Shown here: piece after piece, positions 1 through 7,516 of the stretch | Numbering within the stretch: the stretch's first letter is position 1 | Layout of the letters: each line of letters starts with the position of its first letter | NCBI GenBank assembly: GCA_021789935.1 | Contig: JAJYIR010000026.1 | Location: forward strand, 1-33,400 | Origin: Nitrospirota bacterium | GTDB taxonomy: Bacteria > Nitrospirota > Thermodesulfovibrionia > Thermodesulfovibrionales > JdFR-88 | Reading direction: 5' to 3' | Length of the DNA stretch: 33,400 bases | The notes under the pieces: generated by a model | The model's database searches: none | What the model was told of the DNA's origin: nothing | The model's input: the letters and a program-made list of their open reading frames with translations, nothing else | Translations under genes and position numbers: made by a program

Positions 1-1
1 C

Positions 2-568
2 CAGTACACGATCATTTTCGGCTTTGTCCTCATCCTTGCGTATCTTCTTGCCGGTCTGCAAAAAAAGAAGACGCTTACGGGGGCCGCCGCTGTCTCCGTG
101 CTGGTCCTGGCCCTTGGCGCACGGACGTTCACAAGGAATTTTATCTGGCATGACAATATCAGTCTTTTCTCCAGCATGATCCGCTCGGACCCTGCAAACC
201 CGTTGGCCCATTACGATCTTGGCAATGTCTACGAGGGCATTGGAAGGCTAGACGACGCCATAGCGCAGTTCAAAACGGACCTAGCCCTTGACCCCTACAA
301 TGTAAACGCCATGGTGGACCTTGGGGCGGCCTATGCGGAAAAGGGCAATCTGCAAAGCGCCATACGCGAATTTAAGGCGGCCCTAGCGCCTGAAGCCGGA
401 AATATAATGGCTGTCGCGGATCTCGGTCTGGCTTACGAGAAGGAGGGTCGCCTCAGGCATGCCATGGCCCAGTTCCAAAATGTCCTTGAGCTGGACCCGG
501 GCAATGTCCAGGCCATTAACGCCTTGAATGTTATCGAAAGCAGGCTGGCAGGGCGGACACAAAAATAG
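2..568 (+). CDS. TPR-repeat protein, C-terminal part (5' end outside window)
   Basis: The reading frame is open from base 2, so the gene begins before the window; a GTG at 98 is internal. The first residues visible form a hydrophobic membrane segment (FGFVLILAYLLAGL), then a Lys-rich turn, a second hydrophobic stretch, and then a soluble part with about three tetratricopeptide repeats. The repeats show the usual pattern (AHYDLGNVYEGIGRLDDAI, then AMVDLGAAYAEKGNLQSAI, then AVADLGLAYEKEGRLRHAM), each ending in a DP or EAGN turn. TPRs mediate protein-protein contacts. A polytopic membrane part followed by C-terminal TPRs is common in O-mannosyl or O-GlcNAc-transferase-like and cell-envelope proteins, but the catalytic part is not visible, so no enzyme function is assigned. 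The gene converges on the MFS gene with a 9-base gap. Confidence 0.85.
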   Translation, partial: QYTIIFGFVLILAYLLAGLQKKKTLTGAAAVSVLVLALGARTFTRNFIWHDNISLFSSMIRSDPANPLAHYDLGNVYEGIGRLDDAIAQFKTDLALDPYNVNAMVDLGAAYAEKGNLQSAIREFKAALAPEAGNIMAVADLGLAYEKEGRLRHAMAQFQNVLELDPGNVQAINALNVIESRLAGRTQK

Positions 569-594
569 AAAAAGGCATTAGACCAGCTTTTTCT
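567..594. terminator. Weak AT-rich hairpin between convergent genes
   Basis: AGAAAAAG at 567-574 is complementary to CTTTTTCT at 587-594, with a 12-base loop. It overlaps the stop codon of the TPR gene and the 3' end of the MFS gene on the other strand. The A and T runs would let it act in both directions, but the stem is AT-rich and the call is weak. Confidence 0.3.
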
Positions 595-1822
595 GCTCAT
601 AAACAGGCGCAAGCTCTTCCTTTAGCGAAGGCAGCCTGATTGAAAACGCCGCTGAACCCAGCAGGCAGCAGACCCCGCTGATAAAGGTGGTGTCCGGGGC
701 ACCTATCCGGCTAGCCAGCCAGCCCGCGGCAAGGCTCCCAAAAGGGGTCATGCCCATGAAGGCCATCGTAAAAAGGCTCATTATCCGTCCCCGTTTGCTG
801 TCCTCCACAATGTTCTGGAGCACCATGTTGCTTGAGGCCATCTGTACCATCATCCCAAACCCCGCCAGGCTTACCAGGGGCATCGAGAGCCAGAGGACGC
901 GGGACCTGGAAAAAGCCATGAGTCCCATCCCGAAAACGGCCGCGGCAAAAGGCGTTATCACACTCAGTTGCATGGCGTCCTTCCTGGAAGCCAAAAAAAT
1001 CGCGCCCGCGAGCGCGCCAAGACCCGATGCGCCCATAAGGAAGCCAAGCGTATGCGGGCCTCCGTGCAGTATCTTCCCGGCGAAAATGGGCATCAGCACC
1101 TGATAGGGCATGCCAAGGAAACTCATAAGCGCAAGCAGCAGGAGGATGGATTTTATCGGAGAAAAACCAAATGCATAAGAAAAGCCCTCGGCCAGGTCCT
1201 TTAAAAAATCCTTTTTCTCCGCTGGTATGGCAGGCTTTCCGATCTTCATCATGAGCAGGGCGGCAATCACCGCCAGGTAGCTTATCCCGTTAAAAAGGAA
1301 GCATAAGCCCTCGCCCAAGGCCGCTATCAGGATGCCGGCGATGGCAGGCCCGATAAGCCTTGCTCCGTTTACCAGGGAGGAATTCAGGGCGATGGCGTTG
1401 CCAAGGTCCTCTTTTTTTTCAAGCATGTCCACAACAAATGCCTGCCTGATGGGGATGTCGAAGGCATTTACGCATCCAAGAATAAAGCTGAGCGCGATTA
1501 CCTGCCAGATCCGGACCGCGCCGGTAAGGACAAGGGCGGATAAAACGAACGCCTGGACCATGGAGAGCGTCTGCGTGATGACTATAAAGCGGTGCTTGTT
1601 CGTCCTGTCGGCAAGCACCCCCGCAAACGGGCCGAACAGCAAGGTCGGGATCCTGCCCGAAAAAGCCACCACTCCCAAAAGCAGGGGTGAGCCGCTCATG
1701 CGGTAAACAAGCCAGCTCATGGCTATCTGCTGCATCCATGTGCCTACCAGGGAAATCCCCTGCCCGGAAAAAAACAGGCGGTAGTTCCTGTGCTTAAGAG
1801 AACGGAAAATGGCAATATTCAT
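578..1822 (-). CDS. MFS transporter, EntS-like (MFS_3/TMS family) exporter
   Basis: This 414-residue protein has about twelve hydrophobic segments, the normal size for a major facilitator. The N-terminus (FRSLKHRNYRLFFSGQGISLVGTWMQQIAMSWLVYR) is typical of the MFS_3 family, which includes the enterobactin exporter EntS and many drug-efflux homologues. A loop motif A variant, GVLADRTNKHR, follows TM2 at about residues 63-73. It would sit in the inner membrane and export a small molecule by proton antiport. The substrate cannot be read from the sequence, and no siderophore or antibiotic genes are nearby. It is transcribed divergently from the threonine cluster. Its promoter region carries two dyads, so expression is probably controlled by a repressor or a MerR-type activator. 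There is no strong Shine-Dalgarno sequence close to the ATG at 1822. Confidence 0.88.
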   Translation of the reverse strand: MNIAIFRSLKHRNYRLFFSGQGISLVGTWMQQIAMSWLVYRMSGSPLLLGVVAFSGRIPTLLFGPFAGVLADRTNKHRFIVITQTLSMVQAFVLSALVLTGAVRIWQVIALSFILGCVNAFDIPIRQAFVVDMLEKKEDLGNAIALNSSLVNGARLIGPAIAGILIAALGEGLCFLFNGISYLAVIAALLMMKIGKPAIPAEKKDFLKDLAEGFSYAFGFSPIKSILLLLALMSFLGMPYQVLMPIFAGKILHGGPHTLGFLMGASGLGALAGAIFLASRKDAMQLSVITPFAAAVFGMGLMAFSRSRVLWLSMPLVSLAGFGMMVQMASSNMVLQNIVEDSKRGRIMSLFTMAFMGMTPFGSLAAGWLASRIGAPDTTFISGVCCLLGSAAFSIRLPSLKEELAPVYEQKKLV

Positions 1823-1849
1823 CTTTATAAGGAAAAACTCCAGCGTTGT

Positions 1850-1902
1850 GTAAGTGAATACTTACCAAAGTAGTATACTCCCCCGGTAGTGCGGGCTGTC
1901 AA
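1850..1902 (-). promoter_or_regulatory. Promoter and operator of the MFS gene
   Basis: Reading the minus strand, a perfect TTGACA (-35, plus-strand 1897-1902) is followed after 19 bases by TATACT (-10, 1872-1877). The predicted start is near 1865. A perfect 16-bp palindrome, GTAAGTGAATACTTAC, lies at 1850-1865, exactly over the predicted start, where a TetR-type repressor would act. The unusually long 19-bp spacer also contains a CCCG-N6-CGGG dyad, which is the architecture of MerR-activated promoters. The elements are seen directly; the regulator type is inferred and none is encoded next door. Confidence 0.5.
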
Positions 1903-1928
1903 CGGCCTGCCTCGCAATCCCAGGTTAT

Positions 1929-1958
1929 TTGACACTGTTGCCGGAAACACTTTCAAAA
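1929..1958 (+). promoter_or_regulatory. Probable promoter of the threonine/sulfur-carrier cluster
   Basis: A consensus TTGACA at 1929-1934 is followed by an 18-base spacer and CAAAAT (4 of 6 to TATAAT) at 1953-1958. Transcription would start near 1965, giving an untranslated leader of about 60 bases before the ATG at 2025. No T-box or lysine riboswitch was recognised in this leader. Confidence 0.45.
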
Positions 1959-2024
1959 TAGGAGCGATTCAAGTAAAATAGATTTTTTCCCGTTTTGCCA
2001 TTGCTGGAAGGAGGTTTTTGGGCT

Positions 2025-3260
2025 ATGGGTTATGTGAAGGCTTTAAGATGCCGTGAGTGCTCTCGGGAATATCCCGTAGAGCCCATTTATGTGTGCGAGT
2101 TCTGTTTCGGGCCGCTTGAGGTGGTTTATGATTACGACGGCATCGGCAAGGTGCTCAACAGGGAAACCATCGAGGGGCGCGAAAAAAACCTGTGGCGCTA
2201 CAGGGAGCTTCTGCCTATAGACGGAGAGCCCCAGGTAGGCCTTAGCTCCGGTTTCACCCCGCTTTTAAAGGCGGACAACCTGGCGAAGGTGCTTGGCGTG
2301 AGAGAGCTCTTTATAAAGGACGATACGGTGATGCACCCCACGCTCTCATTCAAGGACAGGGTGGTGTCGGTGGCCCTAACAAAGGCCATGGAGTTCGGGT
2401 TCGACACGGTGGCCTGCGCCTCAACCGGCAACCTGGCCCATTCGGTCTCTGCCCTGGGGGCGCGCTCCGGGCTTAAACGGTTCGTTTTCATACCGGCAAC
2501 CCTTGAGCAAAGCAAGATCACCGCATCCATCGTGTATTCTCCCAACCTGATAGCGGTAGATGGCAACTATGATGACGTGAACCGGCTGTGCAGCGAGATA
2601 GCCAATAAGTACAAATGGGCCTTCGTAAACATCAATATAAGGCCCTACTATGCGGAGGGCTCCAAAACGCTGGGCCTCGAGATTCTCGAGCAGCTTGGCT
2701 GGAAGGCGCCGGACAACGTCGTCATCCCCTGCGCCAGCGGCTCGCTGCTTACCAAGATATGGAAGAGCTTCAAGGAGGCAAAGATGATAGGCCTTCTTGA
2801 CGGGCTGGAAACAAAGGTCTTTGCCGCGCAGGCCACGGGGTGTTCTCCGATAGTGACGGCCATAAAGCAGGGGGTTGAGGTGATACGCCCGGTCAAGCCG
2901 GACACGCTGGCCAAATCCCTTGCCATAGGAAACCCCGCGGACGGGTATTACGCCGGCGCCATTGTCCGGGAGACCGGCGGGGCGGGCGAGGACGTTTCTG
3001 ACCTGGAACTGATAGAGGCCATAAAGCTTCTGGCCGCGACCGAGGGTGTATTTGCCGAAACGGCCGGCGGAGTAACGCTTGCCGCCGCCAAAAAGCTTAT
3101 AGCCTCCGGAAAAATAGACAGGGATTCGCGCACGGTGGTCTGCATTACCGGCAACGGGCTCAAGACGCAGGAGGCGCTTGCCGGGCATACTGCAAGCGTG
3201 CACCGCATAAAACCTAATCTGGCATCCTTCGAGGATGTCCTTAACGCAATAGGGAGGTAA
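2025..3260 (+). CDS. thrC: Threonine synthase-like PLP enzyme with N-terminal zinc ribbon
   Basis: This 411-residue fold-type II PLP enzyme would convert O-phosphohomoserine to threonine, or a related phospho-amino acid to another product. The start at ATG 2025 is chosen because AAGGAGG at 2008-2014 lies 10 bases upstream; an in-frame TTG at 1995 has no ribosome site. C9-x2-C12 and C24-x2-C27 form a zinc ribbon typical of the archaeal/delta-proteobacterial type. The PLP lysine is K110 in PTLSFKDR, and the phosphate/serine loop is STGN at 133-136. It differs from the second copy at 3968, which has PTGSFKDR and no ribbon. The gene is followed closely by a sulfur-carrier gene and a NIL-domain gene, so a role in thiocarboxylate-dependent cysteine or homocysteine synthesis is possible. 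Fold and PLP site are certain; exact substrate is not. Confidence 0.85.
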   Translation: MGYVKALRCRECSREYPVEPIYVCEFCFGPLEVVYDYDGIGKVLNRETIEGREKNLWRYRELLPIDGEPQVGLSSGFTPLLKADNLAKVLGVRELFIKDDTVMHPTLSFKDRVVSVALTKAMEFGFDTVACASTGNLAHSVSALGARSGLKRFVFIPATLEQSKITASIVYSPNLIAVDGNYDDVNRLCSEIANKYKWAFVNINIRPYYAEGSKTLGLEILEQLGWKAPDNVVIPCASGSLLTKIWKSFKEAKMIGLLDGLETKVFAAQATGCSPIVTAIKQGVEVIRPVKPDTLAKSLAIGNPADGYYAGAIVRETGGAGEDVSDLELIEAIKLLAATEGVFAETAGGVTLAAAKKLIASGKIDRDSRTVVCITGNGLKTQEALAGHTASVHRIKPNLASFEDVLNAIGR

Positions 3261-3267
3261 TCGGAAT

Positions 3268-3546
3268 ATGTCAGTAAAAGTGAGGATTCCAACCCCGCTT
3301 CAGCGCATTACCGGCGGGCAGGAGGAAGTAAAGACGGATCCGGGCAAGGTCATAGACATTGTCCAGGACCTGGAGAGGCAATTCCCCGGAATCGCTGAAA
3401 GGATCTCCGAGGGAGGCAAGATAAGAAGGTTCGTCAACGTTTATGTCAATGAAGAGGACATCCGGTTCCTTCAGGCTGAAAACACGATGGTGAAGGATGG
3501 GGACGAGGTTTCAATAGTGCCTGCCATAGCGGGCGGGGGGCAATAA
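3268..3546 (+). CDS. MoaD/ThiS-family ubiquitin-like sulfur carrier protein
   Basis: This 92-residue protein matches the beta-grasp sulfur carriers in size and pattern: an N-terminal strand (VKVRIPTPLQRITGG), a helix with the DLERQFPGI motif, RRFVNVYVNEEDIRFL in the middle, and an end of DGDEVSIVPAIAGGGQ. MoaD, ThiS and CysO carry sulfur as a thiocarboxylate on a C-terminal Gly-Gly. The resemblance is closest to the CysO/MoaD branch (FVNVYVNEEDIR). Here one Gln follows the glycines, so a protease step would be needed to expose the di-glycine, as known for QbsE and HcyS-type carriers. No JAMM protease or E1-like ThiF/MoeB is in the window. It starts 7 bases after the zinc-ribbon ThrC and ends 3 bases before the NIL gene, so co-transcription is very likely. 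Confidence 0.85.
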   Translation: MSVKVRIPTPLQRITGGQEEVKTDPGKVIDIVQDLERQFPGIAERISEGGKIRRFVNVYVNEEDIRFLQAENTMVKDGDEVSIVPAIAGGGQ

Positions 3547-3549
3547 AAA

Positions 3550-3786
3550 ATGAAAAAGCGGGTAAAACTTACGTTTCCTCAGCAGCTCATAAAAGAGCCT
3601 GTCATCTTCAGGATGGCCAAACAGTTCAGCGTCATGCCAAATATCAGGCGGGCCAGGGTGACCGAGACCGTGGGCGAAATGGTCCTCGAACTTGAAGGCG
3701 CACCCGAAGACCTCACGCGCGGCATAGAATTTTTAAAAAGCCAGGGCGTTGTGGTAGAGCTCGTCGAGGGTGACATAGTAGAATAA
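3550..3786 (+). CDS. Stand-alone NIL-domain protein
   Basis: This 78-residue protein is essentially one NIL domain, an ACT-like fold. The characteristic pattern is present: KRVKLTFPQQLIKEPVIFRMAKQFSVMPNIRRARVTETVGEMVLELEG, then FLKSQGVVVELV. NIL domains occur at the C-terminus of the methionine importer ATPase MetN, and fused to ferredoxins in the aspartate-semialdehyde-to-homocysteine route of methanogens. Stand-alone copies are seen beside methionine and sulfur genes. Here it follows the sulfur carrier by 3 bases. The probable role is ligand sensing or partnering in sulfur-amino-acid metabolism, but this is inference. The G-rich end of the upstream gene probably supplies the ribosome-binding purines. 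Confidence 0.8.
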   Translation: MKKRVKLTFPQQLIKEPVIFRMAKQFSVMPNIRRARVTETVGEMVLELEGAPEDLTRGIEFLKSQGVVVELVEGDIVE

Positions 3787-3971
3787 AAAATGGACAGCGA
3801 GCGTACTCCGAAGGGAAAGCGAGTGCATACGATAAATCATACGATTCCTTGCATTCGATGCCCAAAGTGCATAAAAATGGCCGGAGAGCGGCAAGCGATC
3901 GGAAAAACTGAAAAACTATGATAAATCAAAAAGTCCTTACATCCGAAACCCGAAGGGTTTAATAAAAATGG
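3782..3971 (+). repeat. Imperfect tandem duplication of a start-codon leader
   Basis: The segment between the NIL gene and the second threonine synthase contains a unit of about 88-91 bases present twice, plus the start of a third. ATAAAAATGG occurs at 3871-3880 and 3962-3971, with a variant (one extra A) at 3783-3793. GATAAATCA occurs at 3831-3839 and 3920-3928, each followed by diverged but alignable sequence. The third unit runs into the second thrC. A hairpin, AAACCC-GAA-GGGTTT at 3946-3960, lies directly before that start codon. Duplication by slippage of the leader is the simplest reading; a role in translation control is possible. Confidence 0.5.
3790..3921 (+). CDS. Possible 43-residue microprotein with CxxCxxC
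   Basis: An ATG at 3790, 3 bases after the NIL stop, opens a 43-codon frame ending in TGA at 3919-3921. It is basic and contains [10 protein letters not shown], a CxxCxxC arrangement that could bind zinc or half of an iron-sulfur cluster. NIL domains of methanogens are fused to ferredoxin domains, which makes the position suggestive. Against this, the frame lies inside the tandem duplication, has no clear Shine-Dalgarno sequence, and may simply be non-coding leader. It is listed so that it can be compared across genomes. Confidence 0.2.
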   Translation: MDSERTPKGKRVHTINHTIPCIRCPKCIKMAGERQAIGKTEKL

Positions 3972-5032
3972 CCTGGAAAGGGATAGTTGACCAATACAGA
4001 GAATTTTTGCCCGTAACAGGCAGCACCCCTCCGGTGACCCTGCTGGAGGGCGGCACGCCCCTGGTAAAGGCCGTAAACCTTACCGCTAAAAAGGGCCTCG
4101 ATATTGAGCTTTACTTCAAATTCGAAGGGGCAAACCCCACGGGCTCTTTCAAAGACAGGGGAATGGCAATGGCAATTCCCAAGGCCCTGGAAGAGGGCGG
4201 GGCGGCGGTCATCTGCGCCTCTACCGGGAACACCTCGGCCGCCGCGGCCGCTTACGCTGCGCGCGCCGGGATGAAGGCCATAGTGCTCATACCGGAGGGG
4301 AAGATCGCTTTCGGGAAGCTGGCCCAGGCCATCATTCACGGGGCCCATGTCCTGCAGATAAACGGGAATTTCGACAGCGCCCTTCATCTTGTAAAAAAGG
4401 TCGTTGAGGAATACCCGGTAAAGCTGGTCAATTCCATAAACCCCTTCAGGCTGGAAGGGCAGAAAACGGCTGCTTTCGAGATAGTGGACGCCCTGGGCGA
4501 CGCCCCTGCATGCCATGCCCTGCCCGTCGGCAACGCCGGGAACATCACGGCCTACTGGAAGGGATACAACGAATATATGCGGAAGGGCAGGGCCAAGTCC
4601 CTTCCGAGGATGCTGGGTTTTCAGGCGGCAGGCGCAGCCCCGATAGTGCTGGGCAGTCCGGTTGCCAACCCGGAGACCGTAGCCACAGCTATACGTATAG
4701 GAAATCCCGCGAGCTGGACCGGGGCGTTAAACGCCATGACGGAGTCCAGGGGCAGGATAGAGGCGGTCACGGACGAGGAAATCCTGGATGCATACCGCCT
4801 TGTTGCCTCCACCGAAGGCATCTTCTGCGAGCCCGCAAGCGCGGCATCCCTGGCGGGAGTGCTGAAACTGGCCAGGGAAGGCTTCTTCAGTCCGGGCGAC
4901 CGTGTGGTCTGCACTCTCACCGGACATGGGCTTAAGGACCCGGATTCCGTGTTCAAGAGTGTGCCTGCTTCCCCGCTGAAGGTGGAGAACGACCTATCGG
5001 TTATAAAAGATGTAATAGAGAAGATACTTTGA
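3968..5032 (+). CDS. thrC: Threonine synthase (short form)
   Basis: This 354-residue PLP enzyme catalyses the last step of threonine synthesis, O-phosphohomoserine to threonine plus phosphate, in the cytoplasm. Its length and motifs match the Bacillus-type Thr[12 protein letters not shown] near the N-terminus, the PLP lysine K62 in PTGSFKDRG, and the STGN loop at residues 85-88. There is no zinc ribbon, unlike the paralogue at 2025. This copy looks like the housekeeping threonine synthase. The ATG at 3968 has only a poor ribosome site (GGG within a hairpin end), unlike most genes here. Its stop overlaps the TTG start of apgM by four bases, which suggests translational coupling. Confidence 0.9.
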   Translation: MAWKGIVDQYREFLPVTGSTPPVTLLEGGTPLVKAVNLTAKKGLDIELYFKFEGANPTGSFKDRGMAMAIPKALEEGGAAVICASTGNTSAAAAAYAARAGMKAIVLIPEGKIAFGKLAQAIIHGAHVLQINGNFDSALHLVKKVVEEYPVKLVNSINPFRLEGQKTAAFEIVDALGDAPACHALPVGNAGNITAYWKGYNEYMRKGRAKSLPRMLGFQAAGAAPIVLGSPVANPETVATAIRIGNPASWTGALNAMTESRGRIEAVTDEEILDAYRLVASTEGIFCEPASAASLAGVLKLAREGFFSPGDRVVCTLTGHGLKDPDSVFKSVPASPLKVENDLSVIKDVIEKIL

Positions 5033-6258
5033 AATATGTCATCCTTATAGGTGATGGCATGGCGGACAGACCGCTTGCCCAACTCGGTGGGAAAACACCC
5101 CTTCAGGCGGCCTTCACTCCAAACATGGACAAGCTTGCAAGGGAGGGCCTGGCCGGCGCGGCAAGGACCCTGCCCGAAGGGCTTCCGAGCGGATCCGATG
5201 TCGCGAACCTGGGCATCCTGGGCTATGACCCGGAAAAATACTATACGGGCAGGGCCCCGCTGGAGGCGGCCAGCATGGGAATACCGCTAAAAAGCGGAGA
5301 CGTCGCCTTCAGGTGCAACTTCGTGACTCTCCGGTTCAACAAGGACAGGACGAACATATATATGGAAGACCACAGCGCCGGGCAGATCAGCGCTGAGGAA
5401 GGACGTCTCCTCATAAAAGACCTGAACCGGGAGCTGGGGAGCGACAACCTTAAATTCTATCCTGGCGTAAGCTACCGGAACCTGCTTCTGTGGTCCGGCG
5501 GAGACGCCTCCATTGACTGCATGCCTCCCCATGACATACTTGGCAAGGAGATAGCCCATTATCTTCCTCAGGGCGCAAAGGAAGACTTTATAAGACGGCT
5601 GATGCTGGCTTCAGTCGATATACTGGAGCGCCACCCGGTTAACAAGAAACGCGTTGCCGAGGGCAAAAGACCCGCAAACAGCATCTGGCTTTGGGGCCAG
5701 GGCGGTAAACCGGAGCTGCCTCCGTTCAGTGAGCTGTACGGTTTGCAGGGCGCGATGGTTTCCGCGGTTGACCTGGCGAAAGGGCTTGCCATATCGGCGG
5801 GCCTCCGGGTGATAGAGGTCCCCGGCGCAACGGGCTGGCTGGATACGAACTATGCCGGGAAAGCGGAGTACGCGCTTCAGGCCCTGGAGGAATCCGACCT
5901 GGTTTACATCCATGTCGAGGCGCCCGACGAGGCAGGCCATGAGGGCAGCATCGAGCACAAGATAAAGGCAATTGAGGATTTTGACGCGCTGGTGGTGGGC
6001 ACTGTCATGCGGGGACTGCCGGAGTGGGGCAGCTTCAGGGTGCTTCTTATGCCGGACCACGCGACACCTATTGAGATAAGGACGCACGCGAAGGACCCTG
6101 TGCCTTTCGTCATTTATGACAACGAAGGAAACCACGGGTGGGGGGTCCCTTCGGCCTTGGCGTCCGGTTACGATGAATCCATCACGAAACTGGAAGGGGC
6201 CATCCGGATTGACGCCCACAGGATAATGGAGCGCTTTGTGGAAGGCAGGTTCGATTAA
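5029..6258 (+). CDS. apgM: 2,3-bisphosphoglycerate-independent phosphoglycerate mutase, archaeal type
   Basis: This 409-residue enzyme interconverts 3- and 2-phosphoglycerate in glycolysis/gluconeogenesis. It belongs to the alkaline phosphatase superfamily ApgM branch. The metal-binding Asp is in [11 protein letters not shown] at the start, the catalytic Ser is in [18 protein letters not shown], and later metal ligands lie in [17 protein letters not shown] and ITHxx-type segments such as [11 protein letters not shown]. The length fits the family (about 400). Translation starts at TTG 5029, overlapping the thrC stop (TTGA). The start is supported because it gives the conserved KYVILIGDG beginning. 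apgM next to aspartokinase is a recurrent order in delta-proteobacteria and relatives. An alternative old annotation for the family is homoserine kinase-like (ThrB2-type), which is worth remembering here because no other homoserine kinase is visible in this threonine cluster. Confidence 0.9.
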   Translation: MKYVILIGDGMADRPLAQLGGKTPLQAAFTPNMDKLAREGLAGAARTLPEGLPSGSDVANLGILGYDPEKYYTGRAPLEAASMGIPLKSGDVAFRCNFVTLRFNKDRTNIYMEDHSAGQISAEEGRLLIKDLNRELGSDNLKFYPGVSYRNLLLWSGGDASIDCMPPHDILGKEIAHYLPQGAKEDFIRRLMLASVDILERHPVNKKRVAEGKRPANSIWLWGQGGKPELPPFSELYGLQGAMVSAVDLAKGLAISAGLRVIEVPGATGWLDTNYAGKAEYALQALEESDLVYIHVEAPDEAGHEGSIEHKIKAIEDFDALVVGTVMRGLPEWGSFRVLLMPDHATPIEIRTHAKDPVPFVIYDNEGNHGWGVPSALASGYDESITKLEGAIRIDAHRIMERFVEGRFD

Positions 6259-6263
6259 GAAAA

Positions 6264-7484
6264 ATGCTTATCGTCCAGAAATACGGGGGCACCTCCGTGG
6301 GCAGCCTGGAGCGCATTAAGGCTGTCGCTCAAAGGGTCGCCGAATCCGTGCGGGCCGGTGCAAAGGTGGCCGTTGTGGTGTCTGCCATGTCGGGTGAGAC
6401 GGACAGGCTCCTAGGCATGGCCGGGGGGCTTTGCAAAAACCCGGACGAGAGGGAGATAGACCTCCTCCTGTCATCCGGCGAACGAGTGAGCGCCGCGCTT
6501 ACCGCCACAGCCCTGAAGGAACTTGGCGTGAAGGCCATGTCGTTTACAGGCAGGCAGACCGGCATTATGACGGATAAGGCCCACACGAGGGCAAGGATAG
6601 AAAAGATCACCGCTACCAGGGTCAAAAAGGCCCTCAATAACAATACCGTTGCCGTTATAGCCGGTTTCCAGGGCGTCACCGAAGATGAGGATGTGACTAC
6701 TCTTGGCAGAGGCGGGTCGGACCTTACCGCGGTCGCTCTTGCCGCGGCCCTCGATGCGGACCTCTGCGAGATATACACGGACGTGGAAGGGGTATATACC
6801 ACTGACCCCAACATCGTGCCCGAAGCCAGGAAGATGGAAAAGATCTCTTATGATGAGATGCTGGAGCTTGCCAGCCTTGGCGCAAAGGTGCTTCAGACAC
6901 GCTCCGTGGAGTTTGCAAAAAAATACAGCGTGCCCCTCGTGGTGAAGTCCAGCTTCAATAATGCGCCGGGGACTTATATTGTCAAGGAGGATAAGGAGAT
7001 GGAAAAGGTAATAGTCTCTGGCGTTACTTACGATAAAAATCAGTCCAAGCTCACTGTCCTGGGCTTGCCTGACAAACCAGGCATCGCCGGACGGCTTTTT
7101 TCGGAGATAGCCGGTTCAGGACTGGTTGTGGATATGATAGTGCAGAATATTTCCCCGGACGGCAAGTCGACGGACATCTCCTTTACCATCCCCAGGACCG
7201 ACAGCCCCAGAGGGCTGGACATTACAAAAAGACTTTCAGGAGAGTTTGGTGCAAAGGGCGTGGACCTGAAGGACGACATATCAAAGGTCTCCATAGTAGG
7301 GGTTGGGATGAGGACGCATTCCGGTGTGGCCGCCAAGATGTTCGAGACCCTGGCGGCACACAATATAAACATAATGATGATAAGCACCTCGGAGATAAAG
7401 GTCTCCTGCGTAATAGAATCCAAGTACACGGAGCTTGCCGTGAGAGTGCTTCATGAGGTCTTCGGGCTGGCGAAGGCTGTCTGA
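6264..7484 (+). CDS. lysC: Aspartate kinase with C-terminal ACT domains
   Basis: This 406-residue enzyme phosphorylates aspartate, the first step to lysine, threonine and methionine. The kinase domain covers residues 1 to about 245, with [11 protein letters not shown] at the start and the substrate/ATP motif [13 protein letters not shown] and [14 protein letters not shown] in the middle. Two ACT domains follow, [20 protein letters not shown] and [21 protein letters not shown], and these bind lysine and/or threonine for feedback inhibition. The end ([13 protein letters not shown]) is typical. The start at 6264, five bases after apgM, indicates an operon. A very strong internal ribosome site before Met246 suggests a separately translated regulatory beta subunit, as in Bacillus and Thermus aspartokinases. 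Confidence 0.95.
   Translation: MLIVQKYGGTSVGSLERIKAVAQRVAESVRAGAKVAVVVSAMSGETDRLLGMAGGLCKNPDEREIDLLLSSGERVSAALTATALKELGVKAMSFTGRQTGIMTDKAHTRARIEKITATRVKKALNNNTVAVIAGFQGVTEDEDVTTLGRGGSDLTAVALAAALDADLCEIYTDVEGVYTTDPNIVPEARKMEKISYDEMLELASLGAKVLQTRSVEFAKKYSVPLVVKSSFNNAPGTYIVKEDKEMEKVIVSGVTYDKNQSKLTVLGLPDKPGIAGRLFSEIAGSGLVVDMIVQNISPDGKSTDISFTIPRTDSPRGLDITKRLSGEFGAKGVDLKDDISKVSIVGVGMRTHSGVAAKMFETLAAHNINIMMISTSEIKVSCVIESKYTELAVRVLHEVFGLAKAV
6984..7001 (+). promoter_or_regulatory. lysC: Internal ribosome site and ATG for aspartokinase beta subunit
   Basis: AAGGAGG at 6984-6990 lies 8 bases before an in-frame ATG at 6999, codon 246 of lysC. It is one of the best Shine-Dalgarno matches in the window. 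The product (6999-7484) would be 161 residues consisting only of the two ACT domains. Bacillus subtilis aspartokinase II and the Thermus enzyme use exactly such an in-frame start to make a beta subunit of almost the same length, giving an alpha2beta2 enzyme. The site is seen directly; its use is inferred from those precedents. Confidence 0.65.
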
Positions 7485-7516
7485 GCAAAAAACAAAAACA
7501 AAAAATAAAATAAAAA

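Noticed and set aside
1959-2024. T-box, lysine or threonine attenuator before the amino-acid cluster
   Set aside because: The leader is only about 60 bases and shows no runs of Thr/Ile codons, T-box word or lysine-riboswitch structure.
2421-3203. 260-residue minus-strand open frame over the zinc-ribbon thrC
   Set aside because: No recognisable domain; the plus-strand gene has PLP and zinc motifs.
3268-3546. Pup- or UBact-like modifier, because the protein ends in GGQ
   Set aside because: The sequence has an ordered beta-grasp pattern like MoaD/ThiS, whereas Pup-type proteins are short and disordered; the GGQ end is probably coincidence.
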